A stretch of 64,000 bases of DNA from NCBI GenBank assembly GCA_016235585.1, contig JACRJY010000178.1, forward strand, positions 1-64,000, written 5' to 3'. The stretch comes from Verrucomicrobiota bacterium (GTDB taxonomy: Bacteria > Verrucomicrobiota > Verrucomicrobiia > Limisphaerales > JACRJY01). The notes below the pieces were generated by a model. That model was not told the origin of the DNA and searched no databases. It was given only the letters and a program-made list of their open reading frames with translations. Made by a program: the position numbers and the translations under genes. Shown here one piece after another: positions 7,505 to 16,288 of the stretch. Position 1 is the first letter of the stretch. Each line of letters starts with the position of its first letter.

Positions 7505-9390
7505 CGGAGCAGTTGGACAACGTGCCAGGGGCGTTCTCCCTGCGAGGCCAGCAGGGTCAGTGACTGGCTGGCCAGAACGCGGGCGCGATGGTGCCCGCAC
7601 CACTCTTCCACCGTCTGACCGAAGAGCCGCTTCAATCCCGCCGAACTGATGACGACATATTCCACCCCGCGCTGACGCAGCAACTCGATGTCGTCCCCCG
7701 GCAGGATCAGCACCACGCGGCGTCCGCCCAAGGGACGCCAGAGGGAGGTTTCCGGCTCGTTTCCGTTCGAGAGGAAGCCGAGGACGTTGGCGTCGGGCGG
7801 CACGAACCGGCGCAGCGGAGCCAGGCTGTCCGCCCGCCCGGCATAGACCGTGTAGACCCGGGCGGCGCGCTGGACAAACTGGCTTTCCGGCCACGCCGCG
7901 CTGAACCATCCGAGGACGGTTTGCGCGGGCCACAACGGGCGCGACGGCGTCACCACGATCACGAGCAGGGCCGCGCCGCTCACCGCCACGGCCAGCCCAC
8001 GCCACCAGCGGCGGCGTGCGAGGTAATCCTGTGCTGGCAACAGCAGCACGAGCGCGAGCAAAAGCGGATAATAGGGGGCGATGAGACGCGCGGTGGATTC
8101 ACTGCCCAACTGGGTGGCGAGCACGGCCAGCGAAATCCAGGCGGCCATCGCCACGGCCAGTCCGGGCCGGAGGACGCGCCATTCACCCCGGCGGAACTTG
8201 GCAAAAAAAATTCCGGCGACCGCGAGCAGCGTCACCCCCAGGCCCACGCCCGCGCTTTCCTCCTGCGCCAGCTCGCCCACGCCGGGCGTGAAACGCGGAA
8301 AGCCTCCGGCGAGCCGCTGATGCCATGCGGACGGCAGCGCGGCGGTCAGGCGTTCATTCAAGGATCGCGCCGCCGGGTTGAACGGCGGGGCCAGATTTTG
8401 CGCGGCGAGTTGGAGCGAATTGCCGAGCAGCCCCGTCGCGGCATCACTGGCGCGCAGGCGTTCCTGGTTGGCGGGATCGCCGCCCCAGTGGCCGGAGCAG
8501 CGGTGGTTCAACACGGCCTGCGGCAGGAACGACACGCCCAGCGCCAGCAACGTCGCCAGCGCGACCGGGCGGGACAACACCAGGCTTCGGGCCAGCCAGC
8601 AGGCCACGACCCAGGGCAGGAGCAGCGGAAGGTTTGAGGCTTTCGCGCCGGTCATCAGCGCGGCGGCGAGCACGGACCAGGCGAGGTTGCGAGCCGAACG
8701 GTTTTGCGCCGCGCGCTGCGCGAAGAAAATCGCCGCGAGCAGAAACACCGCCGCAAAGGCGTCGTTCCCGATGCTGCCAGCCTGCAGGAGAAAGCAGTAT
8801 CCTCCGGGCAGCAGCCACATCCAATGCCACGCGACAGCCGCCCGGACACCGAGCCGCCGGAACACGGCGAAAACGAGCGGCGGCAAAAGCAGGAAGGGAA
8901 TCCAGTTGAGCAGAAACAGTAGGCGGTCGCTGCGGGCCAGGGCCAGCACCGGGGCCATCAGCCATTCAAACCCGGTCGCACTGTAGTTCAGCCGGAGATC
9001 GGGGGAGGAAATCCAGTGCCAGCGGCCCTCGGCCAGCCAGTGCAGCACGCGCGGGACGCGATACGCCAGGGCGTCGTAGTTGTTCGGCGCGTGGAGCCAT
9101 CCGCTGACCAGCGCGGCGGCGGCGCCCAGTAGCCAGAGCCGGGGGAGCCAGCGGCACACGGGGCCGCGCCCGCGCCAGCAGGATTGAACCGAGCGCCGAC
9201 AACGGCCCAAGGCGGCGGTGCCATCTTCGCGCCGCCAAAACCAGACGGTGGCCGACAGCCCGGCCACCGCCAGCAGCGCGTAGGCCGTCCTGCCCAACAC
9301 GCCAAAGGCGGATAAAATCCATCCGGCCAGCACGCACGCCGCTCCCCCGGCGAGCCAGAGCTTGAGGAAAAATTCCGCCGCCGTCTTCAA
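7501..9390 (-). CDS. GT-C type membrane glycosyltransferase (GT39/ArnT-like)
   Basis: A 629-residue protein with roughly a dozen hydrophobic helices and a soluble C-terminal domain. The first extracytosolic loop has NNYDALAYRVPRVLHWLAEG, which matches the acidic-residue loop of lipid-linked-sugar glycosyltransferases of the GT-C fold. The TTG at 9390 overlaps the TGA of the upstream gene (TTGA on the coding strand) and gives MKTAAEFFLKLWLAGG, a sensible membrane start; a longer in-frame extension merely overlaps the upstream gene. The stop overlaps the TIM-barrel gene. Likely transfers a sugar from a polyprenyl carrier to a surface glycan; donor and acceptor unknown. Confidence 0.83.
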   Translation of the reverse strand: MKTAAEFFLKLWLAGGAACVLAGWILSAFGVLGRTAYALLAVAGLSATVWFWRREDGTAALGRCRRSVQSCWRGRGPVCRWLPRLWLLGAAAALVSGWLHAPNNYDALAYRVPRVLHWLAEGRWHWISSPDLRLNYSATGFEWLMAPVLALARSDRLLFLLNWIPFLLLPPLVFAVFRRLGVRAAVAWHWMWLLPGGYCFLLQAGSIGNDAFAAVFLLAAIFFAQRAAQNRSARNLAWSVLAAALMTGAKASNLPLLLPWVVACWLARSLVLSRPVALATLLALGVSFLPQAVLNHRCSGHWGGDPANQERLRASDAATGLLGNSLQLAAQNLAPPFNPAARSLNERLTAALPSAWHQRLAGGFPRFTPGVGELAQEESAGVGLGVTLLAVAGIFFAKFRRGEWRVLRPGLAVAMAAWISLAVLATQLGSESTARLIAPYYPLLLALVLLLPAQDYLARRRWWRGLAVAVSGAALLVIVVTPSRPLWPAQTVLGWFSAAWPESQFVQRAARVYTVYAGRADSLAPLRRFVPPDANVLGFLSNGNEPETSLWRPLGGRRVVLILPGDDIELLRQRGVEYVVISSAGLKRLFGQTVEEWCGHHRARVLASQSLTLLASQGERPWHVVQLLR

Positions 9391-10973
9391 GCGGAACGCT
9401 CTCCGGCCGATTCCGGGAGCGTGTCCCCGCCGCTCTCCGCCCACCGCGTGGACGCGGCGGGGGAATCCGCCCGGCCCCGCCGCACTTTTTCGAGCTGGAT
9501 GTTGCACACCATGAGCAGGCCGGCCTGGAGCGCAAACGACTTCAAGGCGTGTTCGCTGTCACCGTGGAGGAAAATGAAGACCACGACGTTCGCCATCCAC
9601 AGGCCGGTCAGCACGCTGCACATCCGCGTGAACGTGTCATCGCAGCCGATCCGCCGCAGGCGAAACATCATGCGGACGGCGATCCACGTGCTGGCGCCCA
9701 GAAAAACGAACATGAAGAGGGTGCCAAACAACCCGGTGTTGACCAGGAGGCCGATGGGGCCGTTGTAAAACTTGCCCGTGTTGACGTGCGAGGTCACGCC
9801 CGTGGGATCCCACAGGGAGGAAAAATCCACCGCCGAACTCATGCCGAAGCCGCGGCCCAGCCAGAGATACTGCGGAACCAGCTGCCAGCCGACCTGCCGC
9901 AGCGTGCGGCGCGTCTCCATCGTGCCCGCGCCGTCGGAGAGTGACTGGTTGTCAATGTCAATGCCGGGCAGCACCGAGAGGGCGCGCTGCACAGCCAGCG
10001 GGGTTTCCCGCGCGAACTGGTAGGCCGCCACGAGCGTGAGCACGGCCAGGCACAGGGTGACCAGCGCGTTCTTGACGGTCAGAAACTTTTGCGTGAAGGC
10101 GCAGAACGCCACGGTCAGGCCCACGATGACCAGCATCATGCGATGGCCGCTCGCCAGCCCCAGGCTCATGATGCCCAGCGCCAGCGGCAAGAGCACGAAG
10201 CCGCGCACTCCGAGGAAGTCCCGCAGGTGAAACCGCAGCATGAGCGCGAAGATCAGCGCCTGCCCCACGATCGCCAGCGACTGGAAGCGCCGCACGCCGA
10301 ACCTCATGTTCTGCATCTCGAAGTTGAGCGCGTCGCCCGGCAGCTCGAAGAATTGCAGCAGCACGAACAGCTCCTGCGGCGCGAAGGAAAAGACGAAGTC
10401 CGACACCAGATACGTGGCGCTCAAGAGCAGTTGGAGCATGAACAGGCGCGTGATCAGCTTCGCATCCATCCGAAACGCCAGGAACAGCACGGGGAAGATC
10501 GCGCAGGACAACTGTTGAATGTAAGAGCGCCCCCCCATCTGGTCGGTGCCCAGGATCCGCAGGCCCACCCCATGCACGGCCATCGTTACGAGCAGCACCG
10601 CGCAGTAGCCCAGTATTCCGGCGAACAGCACCCAGTGCCGCCGCAGATTGCCCCAGAAACCCGGCTCGTAGCGCCGCAGCGAAAGCGTCACCAGCATCCC
10701 CGTCCACGCCAGCAGCGCGGCGAACTCCCACCAGTAGGGCCGCCCGGGAAACAGCGGCACGATCAGCGCCGAGCCGAAGGTCGCCACCGCCACGCACGCC
10801 GCGATGGGCGTGTGATACGGCAGCAGCACCAGCCACGCCAGGCCGACGACGAGCATCCCCAGCACGAACGGATTGGAGGCGATGAGATACCCCGTGACCA
10901 GCAGCGCAAACGCCGCCAGGCCGAACCAGAAGAATAAGTTCAGCCGCACCCGATGTTCCCAGCCGGAAGTCAC
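9387..10973 (-). CDS. O-antigen ligase/polymerase-like membrane protein
   Basis: About 528 residues with 12 or so membrane helices and a large periplasmic loop (roughly residues 340-420, with TMETRRTLRQVGWQLVPQYL then GRGFGMSSAVDFSSL). This layout, and the RxxxW-type loop followed by GLLVNTGLFGTLFMF, fits the Wzy/WaaL (O-antigen polymerase/ligase) superfamily. Start is uncertain: GTG at 10973 (VTSGWEHRVRLN) is preferred because the frame extended to 11057 runs into repeat-derived sequence; GTG at 10949 is also possible. It heads a three-gene leftward unit with overlapping stops and starts. Polymerase versus ligase cannot be decided from sequence. Confidence 0.8.
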   Translation of the reverse strand: MTSGWEHRVRLNLFFWFGLAAFALLVTGYLIASNPFVLGMLVVGLAWLVLLPYHTPIAACVAVATFGSALIVPLFPGRPYWWEFAALLAWTGMLVTLSLRRYEPGFWGNLRRHWVLFAGILGYCAVLLVTMAVHGVGLRILGTDQMGGRSYIQQLSCAIFPVLFLAFRMDAKLITRLFMLQLLLSATYLVSDFVFSFAPQELFVLLQFFELPGDALNFEMQNMRFGVRRFQSLAIVGQALIFALMLRFHLRDFLGVRGFVLLPLALGIMSLGLASGHRMMLVIVGLTVAFCAFTQKFLTVKNALVTLCLAVLTLVAAYQFARETPLAVQRALSVLPGIDIDNQSLSDGAGTMETRRTLRQVGWQLVPQYLWLGRGFGMSSAVDFSSLWDPTGVTSHVNTGKFYNGPIGLLVNTGLFGTLFMFVFLGASTWIAVRMMFRLRRIGCDDTFTRMCSVLTGLWMANVVVFIFLHGDSEHALKSFALQAGLLMVCNIQLEKVRRGRADSPAASTRWAESGGDTLPESAGERSA

Positions 10974-11075
10974 GCGGAACTTGTAACTGGCATTCACCGC
11001 GGCTGCAAACCCGTTTTCCCGCAACAACCCTCGGGAGGGGCGCATCCGGGCTGCCACCGCTCCGTCAGGCCGGGC

Positions 11076-11146
11076 GGAACGCCGATCTCCGAATCGGCGC
11101 GGGGCGGGAGTTTTCCCACTCCTGCCGGATCGGAGTCCGGCGCTCC
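11076..11146. repeat. Palindromic repeat, family A copy 2
   Basis: 71 bp copy in the opposite orientation to the others, between the divergently transcribed polymerase-like and first GT4 genes. It starts ggaacgccgatctccgaat and ends cggagtccggcgctcc. It is preceded at about 11040 by gcatccgggctgcc, the outer arm seen complete around copy 4. Confidence 0.9.
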
Positions 11147-11222
11147 GGGGACAGCCGCCGCCCGCGTCCCCGTGGCAATCGCCTTTCAGGCGGCTTGGTT
11201 TTTTCTGGACGTTCCCCGGCGG

Positions 11223-12428
11223 GTGTTAAGACTAAAACCCGTGCAACCATTGGCTCTGGCCCACTGCTTCACCCGCCTGCGCTCCCTGGGCGGCGTGGAG
11301 TCCATCCTGCACCGCCACCACGCCGCCGACGAAGCGGGCGGCTTGGCTTCCAAATTCGTGCTGTTCTTTGAGGACAGGTCATTGGACATCCCGCGCGCCG
11401 CCGGTCTGGGCTGGAACGGCTGCACCACGATCCGGCAGGCCCGCCGCAGCTTCGCCGGATTCATGGCGAAGGAGCCGCCGCCCATCGCGCTGTATCACAA
11501 TCTGTGGGGCGTCCCTTTTCTGGCGGAATTGGATCAGTCCCGCCGCCGGCTGGGGATGCTCCATTCCGACTGGCCGGGGCTGGAAGAAAACCTTCGCGCC
11601 CACTGCGGGCTGCTCGACGGCGTGCTCTGCGTGAGCGAGGCGCTGCGGGCGATGGTGCTGCGCCAACTGCCGGAACTGGAACCGGAGCGCGTGGAGGTCA
11701 TTCCCTATCCGATCACCGCCCACCCGCCCGCTCCCCCGCGCGCGCCGCTGGGCCGCCGGCCCTGGGTGATCGGCTGCTGCGGGCGATTGATCAAAGAGCA
11801 AAAACGAGTGGACCGGTTTCCGGCGTTCGCCCGGCAGCTGGAACAGGCCGGGCTGGATTTCCGTTTGGAATTCCTCGGCACCGGGCCGGAGGAAGACTGG
11901 CTCCGGCGGCAGTTTCCCGACCCGGCCCGGGCGGTTTTCCATGGGCGAAAGAGCGGGCAGGATTACCACACGACCCTGGCCGGCTGGGATGCGATTGTTT
12001 TTTTGAGCGATTACGAGGGGCTGCCGATTGCCCTGCTGGAGGCGCTCCAGGCCGGCGTCCTGCCGCTCTTTCCCAAAGTGGGCAGCGGTGGCGACGCCTT
12101 CGCCCGCCAAATCCGGCCGGAACTGCTCTATCCTCCGGGCGACCTGGCGGCGATGGTGTGCGCCCTGCAACAGCTCCAGCAACTGCCGGACGGGGAAATC
12201 CAGGCGCTGCGCGAACGGGGCCGGGAACTGACCGCGCCGCACCGGGAGGAATTTTATTTCAACCAGTTCAACGGCTTTGTCCGCCGCATCAGCGCCGCGC
12301 CGCGAATTTCGCAAACCACCCAGCCGCGCCGCCCGTTCTTCTTCACGGATCACTGGCCGTTCGCCCTGCTGCGCCGGGTGCGGCCGCGCGGCTTTTACCG
12401 GCGCAACGACGGGAGCCTTTCGCCGTGA
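11223..12428 (+). CDS. GT4-type glycosyltransferase, first of a tandem pair
   Basis: About 401 residues with a GT-B fold. The N-terminal acceptor domain has HCFTRLRSLGGVESILHRHH; the C-terminal nucleotide-sugar domain has the glycos_transf_1 pattern with HGRKSGQDY and the E-x7-E-like motif DYEGLPIALLEALQAGVLP. No ATG is available: GTG at 11223 or 11241 is the likely start, and 11223 aligns best with its neighbour. Its TGA overlaps the GTG of the second copy (GTGA). It is clearly a paralogue of that gene, with collinear blocks along the whole length. Presumably adds two similar sugars in succession to a surface glycan. Confidence 0.85.
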   Translation: MLRLKPVQPLALAHCFTRLRSLGGVESILHRHHAADEAGGLASKFVLFFEDRSLDIPRAAGLGWNGCTTIRQARRSFAGFMAKEPPPIALYHNLWGVPFLAELDQSRRRLGMLHSDWPGLEENLRAHCGLLDGVLCVSEALRAMVLRQLPELEPERVEVIPYPITAHPPAPPRAPLGRRPWVIGCCGRLIKEQKRVDRFPAFARQLEQAGLDFRLEFLGTGPEEDWLRRQFPDPARAVFHGRKSGQDYHTTLAGWDAIVFLSDYEGLPIALLEALQAGVLPLFPKVGSGGDAFARQIRPELLYPPGDLAAMVCALQQLQQLPDGEIQALRERGRELTAPHREEFYFNQFNGFVRRISAAPRISQTTQPRRPFFFTDHWPFALLRRVRPRGFYRRNDGSLSP

Positions 12429-13624
12429 AAGAGTTTGAACCGCCCATCGTGCCGCCGCTGGCCGTCACGCATTACTTCACTCATTTTCGGAGTCTGGGCG
12501 GGGTCGAATCGATCCTGCATCACCATCACGACCAGGATGCGGGAGCGGGTTTGGACTCCCGCTTCGTCATCTACTTCGAGCCGGTCGGGTCGCCCGTCGC
12601 GCGCGTGCATTTTTTGGCGCAGGACACCCGTGGCACGATTGGCTCCATTCGCCACCAGTTGCGCGCCACGGGGCCGGGCGGCGCGACGACGGTCGCGGCC
12701 TATCACTCGCTCTGGGGAATGCCCTGGCTGGCGGAACTGGATCAATCCGCCCGGCGCCTCGCCATCCTGCACAGTGAAACTCCCGGTTTGTCCGAGGAAT
12801 TGCAGTTCCGCCGCGACTGGCTGGATGGCGTGCTGTGCGTCAGCGAACCGCTGCGCCAGCGGGTTCGCGCGTGGCTGCCCGGCTGGGAGGAATCACGGCT
12901 CGCCGTCCTGCCCTATCCCATCTCGCCCCCGGAACAGATCCCGGGACATCCCGCGCTGGCGGGCCGGCCCATGGTCATCGGTTTCTGCAGCCGGCTTGTC
13001 CGGGAGCAAAAGCGCGTGGAACGTCTGCCCGCCCTGTGCCGCCAGTTGACCGCCGCCGGATTGGATTACCGGCTGGAATTTCTCGGCGACGGCCCCGAGC
13101 GCGCGTGGCTGGAGAACCAGTTTCCGAACCGGAAGCAATTTGTTTTCCACGGTCGGAAAAGCGGCGGCGACTACTGGCAAATCCTCGCGGGCTGGGATGT
13201 GTTCCTGTCCGTCAGCGACTACGAGGGGACGCCCATTGCCCTGCTGGAGGCGTTGAGCCAGGGAGTTCTCCCTGTTTATCCGCGCATTGGCAGCGGTGGC
13301 GACAGTTATGCCCGTGCGATCCAGCCCGGCCTGCTTTACCCGCCGCAAGACTGGCCCGGCGTGGCCAGTCTCCTGAACAAGCTCTGTCGCCAGCCCGAGG
13401 CGGACGTGCAACCCCTGCGCGCGCGCTGCCGTGAAACGGCGGCCCCGCATCTGGGCAACGCCTACCTGGAGAAATTTTCGGCGTTTGCCCGGAGCATCGC
13501 CGCGCGCCCGCGAATCTCGCAGAACACCTTTCCCCGCCGCCCGTTTCCGATTGACCACCTGCCGTTCACCTGGCTGAAACCACTGGGCGCGGTGCGCCGT
13601 TTTTGGCGGCGGTGGGCGGCTTGA
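12425..13624 (+). CDS. GT4-type glycosyltransferase, second of a tandem pair
   Basis: 399 residues, GTG start overlapping the preceding stop. Same architecture as the upstream gene: THYFTHFRSLGGVESILHHH at the N terminus, AYHSLWGMPWLAELDQSARR, the linker VIGFCSRLVREQKRVERLPA and the donor-site motif DYEGTPIALLEALSQGVLPV. The proteins also share an unusual C-terminal block (PRISQ...PRRPF...DHLPF). The stop is only three bases from the stop of the convergent methyltransferase gene. Long reading frames continuing upstream in this frame are shadows of the first copy. Confidence 0.85.
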   Translation: MKEFEPPIVPPLAVTHYFTHFRSLGGVESILHHHHDQDAGAGLDSRFVIYFEPVGSPVARVHFLAQDTRGTIGSIRHQLRATGPGGATTVAAYHSLWGMPWLAELDQSARRLAILHSETPGLSEELQFRRDWLDGVLCVSEPLRQRVRAWLPGWEESRLAVLPYPISPPEQIPGHPALAGRPMVIGFCSRLVREQKRVERLPALCRQLTAAGLDYRLEFLGDGPERAWLENQFPNRKQFVFHGRKSGGDYWQILAGWDVFLSVSDYEGTPIALLEALSQGVLPVYPRIGSGGDSYARAIQPGLLYPPQDWPGVASLLNKLCRQPEADVQPLRARCRETAAPHLGNAYLEKFSAFARSIAARPRISQNTFPRRPFPIDHLPFTWLKPLGAVRRFWRRWAA

Positions 13625-13627
13625 TGT

Positions 13628-14401
13628 TTATTTGTCCGGACGCGCCACTTTCTGCGCGCATACCGCGACGCCGATGTAGACCGTGTGGCGATCACCCGCC
13701 GGCACGATGCCCTGGCTGGCGAACGCGCGGCCGAGAAGATTCAGCACCGGCACGCCGAGCCAGCGGTGCAGCCGCCGCACGACGGCAAAGCTGCGATGCC
13801 AGACCGGCCGTTCGGGGCAGCGCAGGTGCGCGACGAGGTGATGGAGCAGTTGGATGGCCCCGCGGATTTCCACCGTCAGCTTGCAGCTTTCCACGACCGC
13901 AAACCCGTGGGCGGTGAGCAGCTTCTCCAGTCCGCGGCTGGTCCAGCGGTGGAAGTCGTCCGGGCAGCCGTGCTCCTGAAACATCCCGTGCGTGGTCAGG
14001 AGCAGCCGCCCGCCGGGCTTCAGGATGCGCCAGCACTCGCGCACGTAGGCCGCCGGATCCTGGACGTGCTCCAGCACTTGCGAGGATAAAACGAGGTCGT
14101 AGGCGTCCGCGCTTTCCCCCGTCAGGCCGTCCGCCCGCAAAACGCGGTCAATGCCCGGGCCGGGCGTCACGTCCGCCCGCACATAATTCTGGCAGCGACC
14201 AAACAGCGCGCGATACGGCGCGCCGCCGCAGCCGTAATAAAACAACGAACCCTCGGCCTGCGCGGCGAACTTTTCCACCCATCGGAGCAAATCCGCGAGC
14301 ATCAGGTAATCACCGTCGCCGACCTGCGGGTTTTGGCGCTGGCGCAAATACGTTTCGTTCGCCAGCCGCGCGGCGAGCGTGGGGTTGGAATCCGGGTTCA
14401 T
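13628..14401 (-). CDS. SAM-dependent methyltransferase (methyltransferase_11 type)
   Basis: 257 residues. Motif I appears as SLFYYGCGGAPYRALFG, with the acidic residue in VRADVTPG, then the diagnostic LVLSSQVLEHVQDPAAYVRE and ILKPGGRLLLTTHGMF. The region DDFHRWTSRGLEKLLTAHGF is typical of methyltransferases found in polysaccharide clusters. ATG at 14401 overlaps the flippase stop by four bases, giving tight coupling. The much longer frame leftwards of this start is antisense to the flippase. Substrate likely a glycan or its precursor. Confidence 0.86.
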   Translation of the reverse strand: MNPDSNPTLAARLANETYLRQRQNPQVGDGDYLMLADLLRWVEKFAAQAEGSLFYYGCGGAPYRALFGRCQNYVRADVTPGPGIDRVLRADGLTGESADAYDLVLSSQVLEHVQDPAAYVRECWRILKPGGRLLLTTHGMFQEHGCPDDFHRWTSRGLEKLLTAHGFAVVESCKLTVEIRGAIQLLHHLVAHLRCPERPVWHRSFAVVRRLHRWLGVPVLNLLGRAFASQGIVPAGDRHTVYIGVAVCAQKVARPDK

Positions 14402-15963
14402 CGGGCGGCGTCCTTTCCGTCCGGCGCGAACAGCCGCTGGAGCGGGCGCTGCAAGGCGCGGGGCGCGCGTTCCACCATTTCCCGCTGCAAACTGGCGGGG
14501 ATGCCCCAGCGGAAAAACAGCAGGCCGCCCAGCGCGCCGCCGACCGCCCCGCTCACGCCCAGCCGCAGCCCGTCCGCCTGCGCCGCCAAGGCCCACCCCA
14601 ACACCGCCGCCGCCGGTGTCAGCACCGCGAGGATTTTAACCAATGGCAGCGACCAGTCACCACCCGCCTCCCGCCAGCCGACATTAAAATAGCGCGTCGT
14701 GCGGTGAATCCCATACGCCAGGCTGAACACGATGCTGCACCCGAGCGAGCAGAGCAGAATCACCGGCATCCCACCCCAAGCCGCCACGAGCGCGGCGAGC
14801 GTGACGAACGCCACGCCTTCGCCCAGGTAAATGAACCGCAGGAAACCGATTTCCTTGGTCAGCAGCACCAGGCAGCTGTGGCAGTGGTTGACCGCCTGCA
14901 CGATCAGGCAGAGGGCCAGCAGCAGGTCATTGCCCGCCGACCAGGCCAGGCGTCCCTTGGTCCAGAGCGCGACAAACGGGCCGTTGCACAGGGCCAGCAG
15001 CACCGCCGCCACGCCGCTGACCGAGGCGGTCAAAATCGTCAGGTCCCGGAACCGGTGGAAGATCCGCTCCCGCTCGCCGCGCACGATCATTTCCGAGAAG
15101 GCGGGCGCGGACGCGTCGAAGATGCGCCAGAGGAGCTGGCACAGCAGGGTGAAGCTTTTCGTGCACACCGTCCAGACCGCCGCGCCCGACAGGCCCAGGC
15201 AGCGGGTGATCACCAGCGTTTGACTGGCCAGAATGAGCTGGCTGCCGAGGGTCACCAGAAAAATGTCCGTCCCGAACGCAAAAGTCTCCTTGAAGCGCGG
15301 CCAGGTGGGCCGGCCCCACGCGCCGACGGTTGGCCACAATTTCAGCCGGCTGCACGCCCACCACGAAATCACGCCGCCCGCCAGCCACCCGGCGGCGTTG
15401 GCCCACAGCAGGCTGAACACGCCCCAGCCTTGCCGGAAGCCAAGCCAGAGCACGAGAAAATTCACGCCGAACGCGCCGATTTGCGCGTAGTTGGCCGCGT
15501 CCAGCCGCTGGTGCGCGGCGAGCAGGTGGTGGAACATCCGCGTGGCAAAACCCGCCGCGAGCAGGGCGCACTGCCAGCGCAGCAGCAGCACGAATTCATC
15601 GGTCAGCGGTTGCGGAATCGCCAGCAACCCCGCGAGCCCGGGCGCGGCGGCCAGCCCGGCGAGCAGGCTGATCCCGCCTTGCGCGAGGGAAACCAGCCAG
15701 CCGGTCTGGATCAAGCCGCCATAGCTGCCGTCGGCGGCGCGGTCTTTGTAGTCAATGAGCAGGCGCGCGACGGACGGCGACATTCCCAGGTCCAGCAGCG
15801 CCACGTAGCCGCTCAATTGCAGCATCACCGCCCACAGCCCGAATTCGTCCGCCGTCAGAAAATGCAGCGCCAGGGGAACCGCAGCCAGCGTGTAAAGGAC
15901 GTTGACCGCGATGACCGCGTAGCCCGAAGCCAGGCTGTGAACGAAACGGTGAAAGCGCGCCAT
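14398..15963 (-). CDS. Wzx-like polysaccharide flippase (MOP superfamily)
   Basis: 521 residues with about 12-14 membrane helices and hardly any soluble domain. N-terminal LHFLTADEFGLWAVMLQLSG then LLDLGMSPSVARLLIDY matches the oligosaccharide flippase pattern. It would move lipid-linked repeat units across the inner membrane, which fits the nearby polymerase-like gene and glycosyltransferases. The downstream methyltransferase overlaps its stop. ATG at 15963 is the only reasonable start; the 325 bases beyond it contain a family A repeat. Confidence 0.88.
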   Translation of the reverse strand: MARFHRFVHSLASGYAVIAVNVLYTLAAVPLALHFLTADEFGLWAVMLQLSGYVALLDLGMSPSVARLLIDYKDRAADGSYGGLIQTGWLVSLAQGGISLLAGLAAAPGLAGLLAIPQPLTDEFVLLLRWQCALLAAGFATRMFHHLLAAHQRLDAANYAQIGAFGVNFLVLWLGFRQGWGVFSLLWANAAGWLAGGVISWWACSRLKLWPTVGAWGRPTWPRFKETFAFGTDIFLVTLGSQLILASQTLVITRCLGLSGAAVWTVCTKSFTLLCQLLWRIFDASAPAFSEMIVRGERERIFHRFRDLTILTASVSGVAAVLLALCNGPFVALWTKGRLAWSAGNDLLLALCLIVQAVNHCHSCLVLLTKEIGFLRFIYLGEGVAFVTLAALVAAWGGMPVILLCSLGCSIVFSLAYGIHRTTRYFNVGWREAGGDWSLPLVKILAVLTPAAAVLGWALAAQADGLRLGVSGAVGGALGGLLFFRWGIPASLQREMVERAPRALQRPLQRLFAPDGKDAAR

Positions 15964-16070
15964 ACCAAGGCTTAATCCAGCGACATGGCCCTACCCAAAG
16001 GAACATCGCCGCGACTTGCAACTAGTTTTTGCCGCCGGGGCCGCACGTGGGCGCCTCCGGGCTGCCCCCC

Positions 16071-16141
16071 GGAGCGCCGGACTCCGATCCCGCAGGGGTG
16101 AAAAAACTCCCGCCCCGCGCCGATGCGGAGATCGGCGTTCC
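16071..16141. repeat. Palindromic repeat, family A copy 3
   Basis: 71 bp copy in the 325 bp gap between flippase and TPR-peroxiredoxin genes, beginning ggagcgccggactccgat. It is followed by ggggcagcccggatgcgccc at about 16158-16177, the outer arm of the larger element, and by a short gcggcgt/acgccgc hairpin. The rest of the gap shows nothing recognisable apart from the likely promoter region of the rightward gene. Confidence 0.9.
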
Positions 16142-16288
16142 GCCCGGCCTGACGGAGCCGGGGCAGCCCGGATGCGCCCGAAGCGGCGTCAACGCCGCGC
16201 TCCGGCTTGCTTCGCGTGCCGAGGCCGCGTAGCGTCGCTGAATGCACCGAGAATCGCGCGAGTCAAAATTGCCGTTGCCTTTCAGCCC

